Positions 1 to 8,219 of a stretch of DNA of 64,000 nt are shown here, in pieces. The DNA comes from Sphingobacterium sp. LZ7M1. Its GTDB lineage: Bacteria > Bacteroidota > Bacteroidia > Sphingobacteriales > Sphingobacteriaceae. The translations under genes were made by a program, and so were the position numbers. Within the stretch, counting starts at the first letter, position 1. The number at the start of each line of letters is the position of its first letter. Below the pieces are notes generated by a model, which did no database searches, was not told the origin of the DNA, and saw only the letters and a list, made by a program, of their open reading frames with translations. Location: positions 1,426,001 to 1,490,000 of the forward strand of contig NZ_CP101134.1 of the NCBI RefSeq assembly GCF_024296865.1, in the 5' to 3' direction.

Positions 1-1048
1 TCGCTTCCAGAAAGATATGGCCCGCCCGATCAGTGAACTGATGACCAAAACCAATTTGGTGGTTGCTCCTGAAGGGACCGATCTAATCAAGGCTGAAGAG
101 ATCCTTCAGAACCATAAGATTGAAAAACTACCAGTAGTTGATACAAACGGTGTCTTGAAAGGATTGATTACTTTTAAAGACATTCAGAAATACAAACACT
201 ATCCTAATGCAGCAAAAGATGAACATGGTCGTCTATTGGTTGGTGCAGCGGTAGGAGTTACGCCAGATACCCTAGAACGTGTTGAAGCTTTAGTTAAAGC
301 TGGTGTTGATGTGGTTACAATTGATACTGCACACGGACATTCCCTAGGTGTTATCAATAAATTGAAAGAGGTAAAGGCAGCATATCCTAACCTACAGGTG
401 ATCGTAGGAAACATTGCAACGGGAGATGCGGCGAAAATGTTAGCAGACGCTGGTGCAGATGCGGTTAAAGTGGGTATTGGTCCCGGATCAATCTGTACAA
501 CCCGTATCATTGCTGGTGTAGGTGTTCCTCAATTGTATGCCGTTTATGAAGTCGCTAAGGCTTTAAAAGGAACTGGTGTACCATTGATCGCTGACGGGGG
601 TATCAAACAGACAGGAGACATTGCGAAAGCAATTGCTGCCGGCGCAAATACCATTATGGCTGGTTCATTGTTTGCCGGTGTTGAAGAAGCACCAGGTGAA
701 ACTATCCTATTAGAAGGTAGAAAATTCAAGTCCTATCGTGGAATGGGTTCTGTAGAAGCTATGGAAAAAGGTTCTAAAGACCGTTATTTCCAAGATGTGG
801 AAGATGATATCAAGAAATTGGTTCCAGAAGGAATCGTAGGTCGTGTACCATATAAAGGGACCTTGGCAGAGGTAGTTTACCAATATATCGGGGGATTACG
901 TGCTTCCATGGGTTACTGTGGTGCTGCAACCATTGAAAAATTACAAGAAGCGAAGTTTGTTCGTATCACAGGTGCTGGATTGCGTGAGTCTCATCCTCAT
1001 AATATTCAAATTACTAAAGAGGCACCTAACTACAACAGTAGAGGATAA
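1..1048 (+). CDS. guaB: IMP dehydrogenase, 5'-truncated by the window edge
   Basis: Inosine-5'-monophosphate dehydrogenase makes XMP from IMP with NAD+, the committed step of GMP synthesis in the cytosol. The reading frame is open from the first bases (codons before the first ATG read RFQKD), so the gene starts upstream; about 348 of roughly 490 residues are present. The fragment holds the second CBS motif ([17 protein letters not shown]), the GNIATGDAA strand, the catalytic loop [11 protein letters not shown] with the nucleophilic Cys, the SYRGMGS phosphate loop and the C-terminal GYCGAATI segment. A strong terminator hairpin follows the stop. Identification is secure; only the N-terminus is missing. 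Confidence 0.97.
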   Translation, partial: RFQKDMARPISELMTKTNLVVAPEGTDLIKAEEILQNHKIEKLPVVDTNGVLKGLITFKDIQKYKHYPNAAKDEHGRLLVGAAVGVTPDTLERVEALVKAGVDVVTIDTAHGHSLGVINKLKEVKAAYPNLQVIVGNIATGDAAKMLADAGADAVKVGIGPGSICTTRIIAGVGVPQLYAVYEVAKALKGTGVPLIADGGIKQTGDIAKAIAAGANTIMAGSLFAGVEEAPGETILLEGRKFKSYRGMGSVEAMEKGSKDRYFQDVEDDIKKLVPEGIVGRVPYKGTLAEVVYQYIGGLRASMGYCGAATIEKLQEAKFVRITGAGLRESHPHNIQITKEAPNYNSRG

Positions 1049-1071
1049 ACTCGCCTCCATGGGGTATTTAA

Positions 1072-1106
1072 ACAGGGTTATGGTTTTGCCATAACCCTGT
1101 TTTGTT
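1072..1106 (+). terminator. Rho-independent terminator after guaB
   Basis: A perfect 12-bp inverted repeat (ACAGGGTTATGG at 1072-1083, CCATAACCCTGT at 1089-1100) with a 5-base loop is followed by a T-rich run. It starts 24 bases after the guaB stop. Confidence 0.88.
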
Positions 1107-1130
1107 TTCGCCTATTTCCTTTTTGTTCAT

Positions 1131-1160
1131 TTTGTAATATGTCTCATTTTTAGTAACTTG
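1131..1160 (+). promoter_or_regulatory. Bacteroidota-type promoter of the THX gene
   Basis: TTTG at 1131-1134, a 19-base spacer, then TAACTTG at 1154-1160. This matches the primary-sigma pattern of Bacteroidota (TTTG about -33, TAnnTTTG about -7) with one T missing. It lies 48 bases before the start of the small ribosomal protein gene. Confidence 0.55.
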
Positions 1161-1207
1161 AGAATCCAAAATATATTTTTATTTAACAATTACATAATAA
1201 CAAGCTT

Positions 1208-1333
1208 ATGGGAAAAGGAGATAAAAAAAGTAGAAAAGGAAAGATCATCATGGGTTCATACGGTAAAAAAAGGCCTAGAGATCCATGGAAACATAAGACC
1301 ACAGTAAAGTCTACAGAAGAAAAATCTAAATAG
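1208..1333 (+). CDS. 30S ribosomal protein THX (41 aa)
   Basis: This short gene encodes a very basic 41-residue protein starting MGKGDKKSRKGKI and continuing IMGSYGKKRPR. It matches the THX family (bTHX), a small protein bound near the head of the 30S subunit and conserved in Bacteroidota and Thermus. Nine of the first 15 codons encode Lys, Arg or Gly, as expected for an rRNA-embedded peptide. It is monocistronic, with its own promoter at 1131-1160 and a terminator at 1355-1402. It is too short for many gene callers. The start is the ATG followed by GGK/GDKK, which fits known family N-termini. Confidence 0.9.
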   Translation: MGKGDKKSRKGKIIMGSYGKKRPRDPWKHKTTVKSTEEKSK

Positions 1334-1354
1334 AACATATTTTCTGAAATGTAA

Positions 1355-1402
1355 GAAGCATCTTGAAGAAAGGTAAAACTGGAGCAAGATGCTTTTTCTT
1401 TT
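1355..1402 (+). terminator. Terminator after the THX gene
   Basis: GAAGCATCTTG at 1355-1365 pairs with CAAGATGCTT at 1385-1394 and is followed by a run of T. It starts 22 bases after the THX stop codon. Confidence 0.82.
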
Positions 1403-1581
1403 GTGTTGATATTAGTTAAAATTATCCTTTCCTTAAATTTTCTGCTTGTATTTTATAGAAAAATTGGGTCAATTCTTTCTATAAAATTAGCGTGACATAT
1501 AGAGATTATCTATGCAATAATTCTGTAAAGCGTTGGAAGTATTCTATATTTTAGCGGACCTACCAATTGAGGGATGGATTT

Positions 1582-3018
1582 ATGCAGGAAATTATAGACA
1601 AAATTTATAGTATAGTTTGGAGTGATGCCTTGGTGTACTTGTGCCTTTTGGCAGGGGTGTATTTTACGGTTCGCTTTAAATTTCCACAACTAATTTATTT
1701 GAAAGAGATGATCCGCCTTCTCTTTAAAGGCAATAGTTCCAAAAAGGGAATATCCTCTTTTCAGGCTTTTTCATTGGCCATATCGGGTCGGGTGGGGACA
1801 GGAAACATTGCTGGTGTGGCTACAGCCATTGGTATGGGTGGACCAGGCGCCGTATTCTGGATGTGGATCATTGCTTTCTTGGGAAGTTCATCGGCGATTA
1901 TTGAGGCCACTCTTGGTCAATTGTATAAAGAGGAAAAGGATGGGCAATACCGCGGTGGACCAGCCTATTATATCCAAAAAGGGTTAAAGAGTAAGGTGTT
2001 TGCTTGGATATTTGCCATTGTGACCATCATCAGTACGGGTTTCTTATTGCCAAGTGTGCAGAGCAATAGCATTGCCTTGGCCATGAAGTCAGCTTTTGAC
2101 CTTTCTCCAATGGTTATCGGGATCTTTTTGGTGCTGTTATTGGGTTTTATCATTATCGGTGGTGTAAAAAGAATCTCTAAGGTTGCCGAATATGTGGTTC
2201 CATTTATGGCTGGTGCATATATCTTAATGGCCGTTGTCATCATAATCCTAAACATCCAGCAAGTTCCGGCAGTTTTTAAACTGATCTTCCAGTCAGCCTT
2301 GAATTTGGATGCCACATTTGGCGGGATCGTGGGTTCCGCGATTTCTTGGGGTGTAAAACGAGGGATCTATAGCAATGAAGCCGGTCAAGGTACTGCGCCA
2401 CATGCTGCAGCAGCTGCCGAGGTGAGCCATCCTGTAAAACAGGGTTTGGTGCAGGGTTTTTCAGTTTATGTGGATACTTTATTTGTTTGTACGGCTACGG
2501 CGTTGATGATCCTGTTTACAGGGCAATATAATGTAGCAGATTCCGCTGGCGGATTTATTGTGCAGCACATCCCAGGTATTGAAGCAGGTCCGGAGTTTAC
2601 CCAATTGGCCGTTTCGCAGCATTTTCCTTCCTTAGGGGCGGGTTTCATTGCCATCGCATTGATGTTTTTTGCTTTTACAACGATTATGGCCTATTACTAT
2701 ATCGCCGAATGTAATGTGAGCTTTATAGGAAAAAACAGGAGCAGGACTGCCTTGATCTGGGTTTTGAGGGTGATGATATTGGGTTCGGTCTATCTAGGAT
2801 GTATTTCAACAGCCAAGATGGCCTGGGATCTGGGCGATATTGGCGTAGGAATGATGGCTTGGCTAAACATGATCGCCATTATTTTGTTGCATAATAAGGT
2901 CTTGAAACTTTTCAAGGATTATAACCAACAACGAAAAGAAGGAAAGGATCCGGTATTTAATAATGCTGAAACGAAGTTTTCAGATGTGGGGATTTGGGAG
3001 AAAAATAAAAATATATAA
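1582..3018 (+). CDS. Sodium:alanine/glycine symporter, AGCS family
   Basis: A 478-residue polytopic membrane protein of the alanine/glycine:cation symporter family (AlsT/DagA type), which takes up small neutral amino acids with sodium. The family signature is clear near residue 70 (GRVGTGNIAGVATAI), followed by the conserved GGPGAVFWMW segment and the C-terminal half motif SNEAGQGTAPHAAAAA. About 11 hydrophobic segments can be counted. I chose the ATG at 1582 because a GAGGGA ribosome-binding sequence precedes it; an in-frame TTG at 1567 is upstream. It lies 6 bp before nhaA on the same strand, so the two sodium-coupled transporters are probably co-transcribed. The exact substrate cannot be read from the sequence. 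Confidence 0.92.
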   Translation: MQEIIDKIYSIVWSDALVYLCLLAGVYFTVRFKFPQLIYLKEMIRLLFKGNSSKKGISSFQAFSLAISGRVGTGNIAGVATAIGMGGPGAVFWMWIIAFLGSSSAIIEATLGQLYKEEKDGQYRGGPAYYIQKGLKSKVFAWIFAIVTIISTGFLLPSVQSNSIALAMKSAFDLSPMVIGIFLVLLLGFIIIGGVKRISKVAEYVVPFMAGAYILMAVVIIILNIQQVPAVFKLIFQSALNLDATFGGIVGSAISWGVKRGIYSNEAGQGTAPHAAAAAEVSHPVKQGLVQGFSVYVDTLFVCTATALMILFTGQYNVADSAGGFIVQHIPGIEAGPEFTQLAVSQHFPSLGAGFIAIALMFFAFTTIMAYYYIAECNVSFIGKNRSRTALIWVLRVMILGSVYLGCISTAKMAWDLGDIGVGMMAWLNMIAIILLHNKVLKLFKDYNQQRKEGKDPVFNNAETKFSDVGIWEKNKNI

Positions 3019-3024
3019 TTACCT

Positions 3025-4194
3025 ATGGCTAAATTAATTAATCTGAACGTTTTTAAGGATTTCTTTGCGTCGAGTAACGCGGGTGGGATCATGTTGTTTC
3101 TATGTGTTATCCTATCCATGATCATTGCAAATAGTCCCTTGGCGGCAGCCCTTCAAAATCTTTTGGACCTGCCACTAGGTTTCGAAACGGAATCCATTCA
3201 CTTGAAATATTCAGTTCTGCTGTGGATCAATGATGGTCTGATGGCTGTTTTCTTTTTATTGGTAGGGTTGGAGATCAAACGTGAAATCGTGGAAGGTGAA
3301 CTGTCTTCACCTAAAAAAGCGAGTTTACCGATTTTATGTGCTATTGGTGGTGCTGTTGTGCCTGCATTGATCTATTTGTCCTTTAATGCTGGACAGGAAA
3401 CGGCAAGTGGTTGGGGTATCCCAATGGCGACGGACATTGCCTTTGCATTGGCGGTGATCAATCTGTTGGGAAACAGGATTCCTTCCAGTCTCAAGATATT
3501 CCTAGCTGCCTTGGCTATCGTGGATGACTTGATCGCTATCTTGGTGATCGCGTTTTTCTATTCTTCGGGAATTGAATTGACTTATCTATACTATGCAGTT
3601 GCGGGTATGGTTGTATTGATCCTGATGAACAAATTCAATGTGCTGAATCCTTACCTGTATTTGATTCCGGGTGTTTTTATTTGGTATTTTATCCATCATT
3701 CCGGTATCCACGCTACTATTGCTGGGGTTTTGGTGGCGATGACCATTCCTACCAATGATACGGCAATTGAATCGCCATTGGAGCGTTTGGAGCATGCTTT
3801 GACCAAGCCGGTTAACTTCTTGATCATTCCACTTTTTGCTTTTGCCAATACCAATATAACCCTGGAAAAGGAAATGTTGGGCGGACTGACTTCTGGCTTA
3901 GGGTTGGGGATTTCATTGGGATTATTGGTCGGGAAACCGATCGGTATCCTGTTAACTTCCTTTTTATGTACGAAGGCTAAACTAAGTTCTCTACCTGAAG
4001 GAAGTAATTGGAAGCATATTATTGGAGTAGGGCTGTTGGCTGGTATTGGTTTTACCATGTCCATCTTTATCGCCATCTTATCGTTTAGCAATCCAGACCA
4101 TGTTTCTGAAGCTAAACTATCCATTTTATTGACTTCTTTATTGGCGGGGGTATTTGGATATCTCGCCTTAAATTCCAAGAAAGAATATAAGTAA
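3025..4194 (+). CDS. nhaA: Na+/H+ antiporter NhaA
   Basis: A 389-residue inner-membrane antiporter that exports Na+ in exchange for protons, important for pH and salt homeostasis. Family hallmarks are visible: the N-terminal SNAGGIMLF segment, PMATDIAFALAVI, and the adjacent aspartates in ALAIVDDLIAIL, which bind Na+ and protons in NhaA. The C-terminal GLLAGIGFTMSIFIA is also typical. Length and about 12 membrane segments match the family. It follows the AGCS symporter by 6 bp, suggesting an operon of sodium-handling genes, and is closed by a bidirectional terminator. Confidence 0.96.
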   Translation: MAKLINLNVFKDFFASSNAGGIMLFLCVILSMIIANSPLAAALQNLLDLPLGFETESIHLKYSVLLWINDGLMAVFFLLVGLEIKREIVEGELSSPKKASLPILCAIGGAVVPALIYLSFNAGQETASGWGIPMATDIAFALAVINLLGNRIPSSLKIFLAALAIVDDLIAILVIAFFYSSGIELTYLYYAVAGMVVLILMNKFNVLNPYLYLIPGVFIWYFIHHSGIHATIAGVLVAMTIPTNDTAIESPLERLEHALTKPVNFLIIPLFAFANTNITLEKEMLGGLTSGLGLGISLGLLVGKPIGILLTSFLCTKAKLSSLPEGSNWKHIIGVGLLAGIGFTMSIFIAILSFSNPDHVSEAKLSILLTSLLAGVFGYLALNSKKEYK

Positions 4195-4200
4195 TTAACA

Positions 4201-4232
4201 AAGGGAGGCTGATAAATGCCTCCCTTTTTTTA
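4201..4232. terminator. Bidirectional terminator between nhaA and the DUF389 gene
   Basis: AAGGGAGGC at 4201-4209 pairs with GCCTCCCTT at 4218-4226, followed by T7 on the plus strand. The two genes converge here, and the hairpin reaches the stop codon of the minus-strand gene. Confidence 0.85.
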
Positions 4233-5531
4233 TTGTGAATTTGCCCTTACGATTTGGATATTGCCAGTTTCCAATTTGTTTTCCAGCCATTTCTTTAATT
4301 TGCCAAGTTCCTCAGCGTTTATATCCTTCTGAGCATTGTATGTAATGATATTCTGGTAATGACTGCTGTCGGATGATACAACGACCAGTTGTTTTCCTAT
4401 GCTGTAGGGTGCCAATTCAGGGAATAGGATATTGATTTCCTTGATTAGGTTCTGGTCATCGAAGGTATAGGAAGCGAGTTCTTTCCTTAGGTTCTGGATC
4501 GTCACATCCTTTTCAGAGACATTTCTAGATTGCCTGTTGATCTCTGCCAAAATATCTCTTTTGAGATCTGTGCTGTCCTGTCTGATCAGAAGATCCGTAT
4601 TTTCTAGATTATAAGTAGCTAACTTCATTTTGAGATCCTTGATTTCCAAGGAGTCGAATTTCTTGTCCAGGAAAGCAAGTTCAATCTTTTTGGGCCTGCT
4701 GTTGAAATAGGTGTTCTCGTAAATCAAGGTGTAGCCCTTGTTCACAAATTCATTTTGGATGAAATTATCAACGTTTTGGCTGTATTTCTTTTCTTGTAGT
4801 AGGAGGTAAGCCAAATAGAAGCTTGGAATTAGGATCACCAAGATCAGGGTGCTGATGGTTCTTGTAATGCGTTTTTCCTTGGCTTCATCCACGAATTTTA
4901 CCTTAGGGTATTTCAGGAATTTAACAATCAAGAAGGTGGAGATACAGATAAAGAAACAGTTGATGGTGTAAAGGTACAGTGCTCCTCCGAAATAACTGAA
5001 ATTTCCGATGGCGAGACCATATCCAGCTGTACAGAGGGGCGGCATGAGTGCGGTAGCAATCGCAACCCCGGGGATAGGATTTCCCTTTTCCACCCTGGTC
5101 AATGCTATTACGCCTGCTAAGCCACCAAAGAATGCTATGAGGACATCGTAAATGTTTGGAGCGGTACGAGCCAGTAATTCTGATTGCGCTTCCTTAAAAG
5201 GGCTTAAAAGAAAGTATACAAAGGAAACGAATAGACTGACAACCGTGGCGATAGCCAGATTCTTGATCGATTTCTTCAATAGGGTGAAGTCATAGGTCCC
5301 TAAGGCAAAGCCCGCGCCAACAATCGGACCCATCAATGGAGAAATTAACATGGCGCCGATGATGACAGCCGTGGAGTTGACATTCAGTCCAACCGAGGCA
5401 ACAACAATGGCACATGCCAAAATCCATACATTGGCCCCGCGAAAAGATATGCTGGAGGTGACGTTTTCCAAAACCTTATCCTTCGCTTCTTCCCCAAAAT
5501 GTAAATTTAAAAATCTGTATAGTTTGTTCAT
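4230..5531 (-). CDS. DUF389 family integral membrane protein
   Basis: A 433-residue protein of the DUF389 (TIGR00341-like) membrane family, whose function is not settled. The N-terminal half has about six hydrophobic segments with the family motifs GLNVNSTAVIIGAMLISPLMGPIVGAG and ALMPPLCTAGYGLA. The C-terminal half (about residues 250-433) is soluble and charged, with regularly spaced Lys, Glu and Asp, and may form an extracytoplasmic or cytosolic domain. It stands alone, convergent with nhaA and divergent from nothing closer than the AraC gene. I do not assign a substrate. Confidence 0.85.
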   Translation of the reverse strand: MNKLYRFLNLHFGEEAKDKVLENVTSSISFRGANVWILACAIVVASVGLNVNSTAVIIGAMLISPLMGPIVGAGFALGTYDFTLLKKSIKNLAIATVVSLFVSFVYFLLSPFKEAQSELLARTAPNIYDVLIAFFGGLAGVIALTRVEKGNPIPGVAIATALMPPLCTAGYGLAIGNFSYFGGALYLYTINCFFICISTFLIVKFLKYPKVKFVDEAKEKRITRTISTLILVILIPSFYLAYLLLQEKKYSQNVDNFIQNEFVNKGYTLIYENTYFNSRPKKIELAFLDKKFDSLEIKDLKMKLATYNLENTDLLIRQDSTDLKRDILAEINRQSRNVSEKDVTIQNLRKELASYTFDDQNLIKEINILFPELAPYSIGKQLVVVSSDSSHYQNIITYNAQKDINAEELGKLKKWLENKLETGNIQIVRANSQ

Positions 5532-5550
5532 GGCAGTGTGATTCTGCCTG

Positions 5551-5558
5551 CAAAAATA
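5551..5558 (-). promoter_or_regulatory. Candidate -7 element for the DUF389 gene
   Basis: On the minus strand this reads TATTTTTG, a perfect TAnnTTTG element, 19 bases before the DUF389 start codon. No good TTTG box was found at the expected -33 position, so confidence is limited. Confidence 0.35.
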
Positions 5559-5632
5559 TCGTTTAATATGAATTGAAAAAATAAAAAAGGGAGCATTCGA
5601 GAAAAAATATCAAGGACTTATTTACTTCGTAA

Positions 5633-6502
5633 TTAAGTCCTGAATTGATTGGGCGTGGTGCCCGTAATGCTCTTAAAAGACTTGTGGAAGCTCACAAAAT
5701 TATTGAATCCAGAGTCATAGCATACTTCTTTCAGGCTAATGTTGCTGTTCCGCAATTGAAAACAGGCATGTGATATCCTGACTTCGTTAATGAATTGCAC
5801 CGGCGTTTTTCCGGTTTTATTCTTAAAATAGCGGCAAAAGGAGTTTTCGGTCATTCCGGCAACCTTGGCCAGGTCCTGAAGCATGATTCTGTGTTTGTAG
5901 TTTTCACGAATGTAGCCCATCAGGCTGTTCATCCGATATTGGTCTTCTGACTGATTGAGAATGGAATAATTTGTACTGATCAATTCCTCGGCTACTAGGT
6001 TGGATGCCTCCTGCAAGCATTCCAATAAGAGGAAAAACTTGGTCATTCCGCTGGATTGGATGCATTTCTGGATCTGCAGGTCAAATAAACCATCCTGATC
6101 AATGGGGATATACCTGCCTCTACTCGTTTGATCCAACAGCTGTTTGATCTGTACTAACTCAGGTGCTTGCAAAAACTTCTCTATTCCAAAGTCCTGGATA
6201 AAATGGACAACAACACAATCTATTGTTTCGTCAGGCTTTTCTGGATTGGATATTTCATCAAAAAGCCAATAATGAGGGATCTGAGATGGGATAAGCACAG
6301 CAATTCCAGCATGGAAACTCTTTATTCGGTCACCAATAAAAAGAGTTCCCGATCCTTTCTTGACATAGACCAGTTCCCATTCTTCATGATAATGCCAAAT
6401 GGATTGATGCTTGGGGAAATAATCCCTTCGCATCTGGAAACTTTGATTCTCTGTTTTTGGAACAGTGAGTTGCTTGATGATCATAATGTCTAATTTATTC
6501 AT
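5633..6502 (-). CDS. AraC-family transcriptional regulator of the fucose operon
   Basis: A 289-residue regulator with an N-terminal cupin-like sensor domain (about residues 25-110, HYHEEWELVYVKKGSGTLFIGD) and a C-terminal double helix-turn-helix (about residues 190-289, ending CYDSGFNNFVSFHKSFKSITGTTP). This is the AraC/XylS layout for sugar sensors. It is divergent from the FHS permease gene at 6617, with about 110 bp between the start codons. Inference: it controls the downstream sugar-acid operon, probably in response to L-fucose or an intermediate. The ATG at 6502 is used; an in-frame ATG six codons later is possible. Confidence 0.9.
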   Translation of the reverse strand: MNKLDIMIIKQLTVPKTENQSFQMRRDYFPKHQSIWHYHEEWELVYVKKGSGTLFIGDRIKSFHAGIAVLIPSQIPHYWLFDEISNPEKPDETIDCVVVHFIQDFGIEKFLQAPELVQIKQLLDQTSRGRYIPIDQDGLFDLQIQKCIQSSGMTKFFLLLECLQEASNLVAEELISTNYSILNQSEDQYRMNSLMGYIRENYKHRIMLQDLAKVAGMTENSFCRYFKNKTGKTPVQFINEVRISHACFQLRNSNISLKEVCYDSGFNNFVSFHKSFKSITGTTPNQFRT

Positions 6503-6616
6503 AAAAATTGAATTGCAAAGGCTGTGAATGGTAAAATAGTTTATTAATTAGGTAATATAGTTCAATACTTTTTGCTGAAATATCTCGTATTTAGTTTCTC
6601 AATTATATTCCACACT

Positions 6617-7867
6617 ATGAACAATAGGAGTAACACTATAGCTATCGTATTAATCACGTCCCTGTTTTTTTTCTGGGGATTTATCCATAACCTGGACCCT
6701 ATATTGATAGCCCACCTCAGGAGTGCGTTCAGTTTGACCCATCTCCAAGCCTCATTGGTGGATTCAGCAGTGTTTATTGCTTATTTGGTCATGGGTATTC
6801 CGGCCGGTCTGATTATGCAGAAGTATGGGTATAAGGTGGGGATTTTAGTGGGATTGATCCTTTTTGCGGTAGGGTGTTTTTTGTTTGTACCGGCAGCCAA
6901 CACGATGAGCTATATGTTCTTTCTTTCTGCTTTATTCGTGGTGGCCTGTGGAATCACGATTCTGGAAACCGCTGCAAACCCCTATATGACTGTCTTAGGG
7001 GATCCTAATACAGCCACCCAACGTCTGAATTTCGCCCAATCTTTTAATGGTTTGGCTGCTTTTGTTGCTCCGATCGTCGGAGGGAAGTTTATTCTGACGG
7101 AAGATCCCAAAACCGTTGAACAGGTTGCGGCCTTGACTGATGCGGAGCGTTTGGCCTATATACAGACGGAAACGGCCGTGGTAAAAGGGCCCTATGTTAT
7201 TTTGGGGGTCATTATTTTGGTAGTTGCATTGATCTTTTTCTTCATCAAGATGCCTGAAGTAAAGGAAGAAGAGGGCGAAGGAAAAGGCTTTTTAAAGGCC
7301 TTGAGGCATAAAAACGTTGCTTGGGCCGTCCTTGCACAGTTCTTTTATATTGGTGCACAGGTCTGTGTGTTGAGCTTTTTGATCGTATATGCCGTGGAAG
7401 TATCAGGTATTGAAGCGAAAGATGCTAAATACTATGCAGGGGTTGCTGGCTTGATGTTTATGTTAGGGCGATTTGTTGGGACCTTCTTTATGCGTTATAT
7501 CGCTCCGGCGAAGCTGTTGTTGTATTATGCCGGTATTTCGGCCTTACTGACCTTATTGTGTATTTTTGGTACAGGAGTCATCACGCTTTACAGTATGGTT
7601 GCCATAGCATTTTTTATGTCGATCATGTTTCCAACGATCTTTGCGATTGGAGTAGAGGGTACAGGTGCGGATACTAAATCTGCATCAAGTTTGATCATTA
7701 TGTCCATCGTTGGAGGGGCTTTATTGCCTCCGGTGTTGGGGTATGTGTCAGATTTGACCGGTCATATGCAATACGGGTATTTTGTGGTTTTGGTTTGTTT
7801 CTTAGTGGTGGCCTTGTTTGCTACCCAAAACAAGAGCGATAAGCTGATTGTTAAACAGGGACATTGA
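6617..7867 (+). CDS. FHS-family sugar:proton symporter (FucP-like)
   Basis: A 416-residue major-facilitator protein with 12 hydrophobic segments. The start FFFWGFIHNLDPILIAHLR and the segment ILETAANPYMTVLGDPN are diagnostic of the fucose-galactose-glucose:H+ symporter (FHS) family, to which E. coli FucP belongs. It would import a free monosaccharide across the inner membrane. The ATG at 6617 begins the normal family N-terminus; the frame stays open upstream to 6572, which adds an unlikely extension. It leads an operon of a mutarotase and sugar-acid enzymes, which points to L-fucose or a related 6-deoxy sugar. Confidence 0.9.
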   Translation: MNNRSNTIAIVLITSLFFFWGFIHNLDPILIAHLRSAFSLTHLQASLVDSAVFIAYLVMGIPAGLIMQKYGYKVGILVGLILFAVGCFLFVPAANTMSYMFFLSALFVVACGITILETAANPYMTVLGDPNTATQRLNFAQSFNGLAAFVAPIVGGKFILTEDPKTVEQVAALTDAERLAYIQTETAVVKGPYVILGVIILVVALIFFFIKMPEVKEEEGEGKGFLKALRHKNVAWAVLAQFFYIGAQVCVLSFLIVYAVEVSGIEAKDAKYYAGVAGLMFMLGRFVGTFFMRYIAPAKLLLYYAGISALLTLLCIFGTGVITLYSMVAIAFFMSIMFPTIFAIGVEGTGADTKSASSLIIMSIVGGALLPPVLGYVSDLTGHMQYGYFVVLVCFLVVALFATQNKSDKLIVKQGH

Positions 7868-7877
7868 TAAAAAGATT

Positions 7878-8213
7878 ATGAGTATTAAAAGATATGCCAT
7901 GGCTTTGGATCTGGTTGATGATCCAAAAATGATCGCCGAATATGAAGATCACCATAGGCGAGTTTCTGCTGAAATCAAAAAGTCGATTACTGATGCTGGT
8001 GTAACGGTGATGGATATATATCGCTTTGCTAATCGCCTGTTTATGATCATGGAGGTTGATGAGAGCTTTAGCTTTGAGCGAAAAGATAAGATGGACGCTG
8101 AGAATCCTGCTGTGCAGGTTTGGGAGCAGTTGATGTGGAAATATCAGGAGTCTATTCCAGGATCTAAACCTGGCGAAAAATGGGTAATGATGGAACAAAT
8201 ATTTGAATTATAG
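7878..8213 (+). CDS. L-rhamnose/L-fucose mutarotase (RhaM family)
   Basis: A 111-residue protein of the L-rhamnose mutarotase family (COG3254), ferredoxin-like dimers that interconvert alpha and beta anomers. The sequence runs from KRYAMALDLVDDPKMIAEYEDHH to EKWVMMEQIFEL, with the conserved early Tyr and His residues. Some members act on L-fucose. Its place between an FHS permease and the oxidative fucose enzymes supports L-fucose mutarotation, supplying the anomer used by the dehydrogenase. The ATG at 7878 gives the standard family start; the frame extends upstream into the permease gene. Confidence 0.85.
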   Translation: MSIKRYAMALDLVDDPKMIAEYEDHHRRVSAEIKKSITDAGVTVMDIYRFANRLFMIMEVDESFSFERKDKMDAENPAVQVWEQLMWKYQESIPGSKPGEKWVMMEQIFEL

Positions 8214-8219
8214 TACCAA

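Noticed and set aside
900..1094. A 64-codon frame overlapping the end of guaB
   Set aside because: It is a shadow of guaB running into the terminator hairpin.
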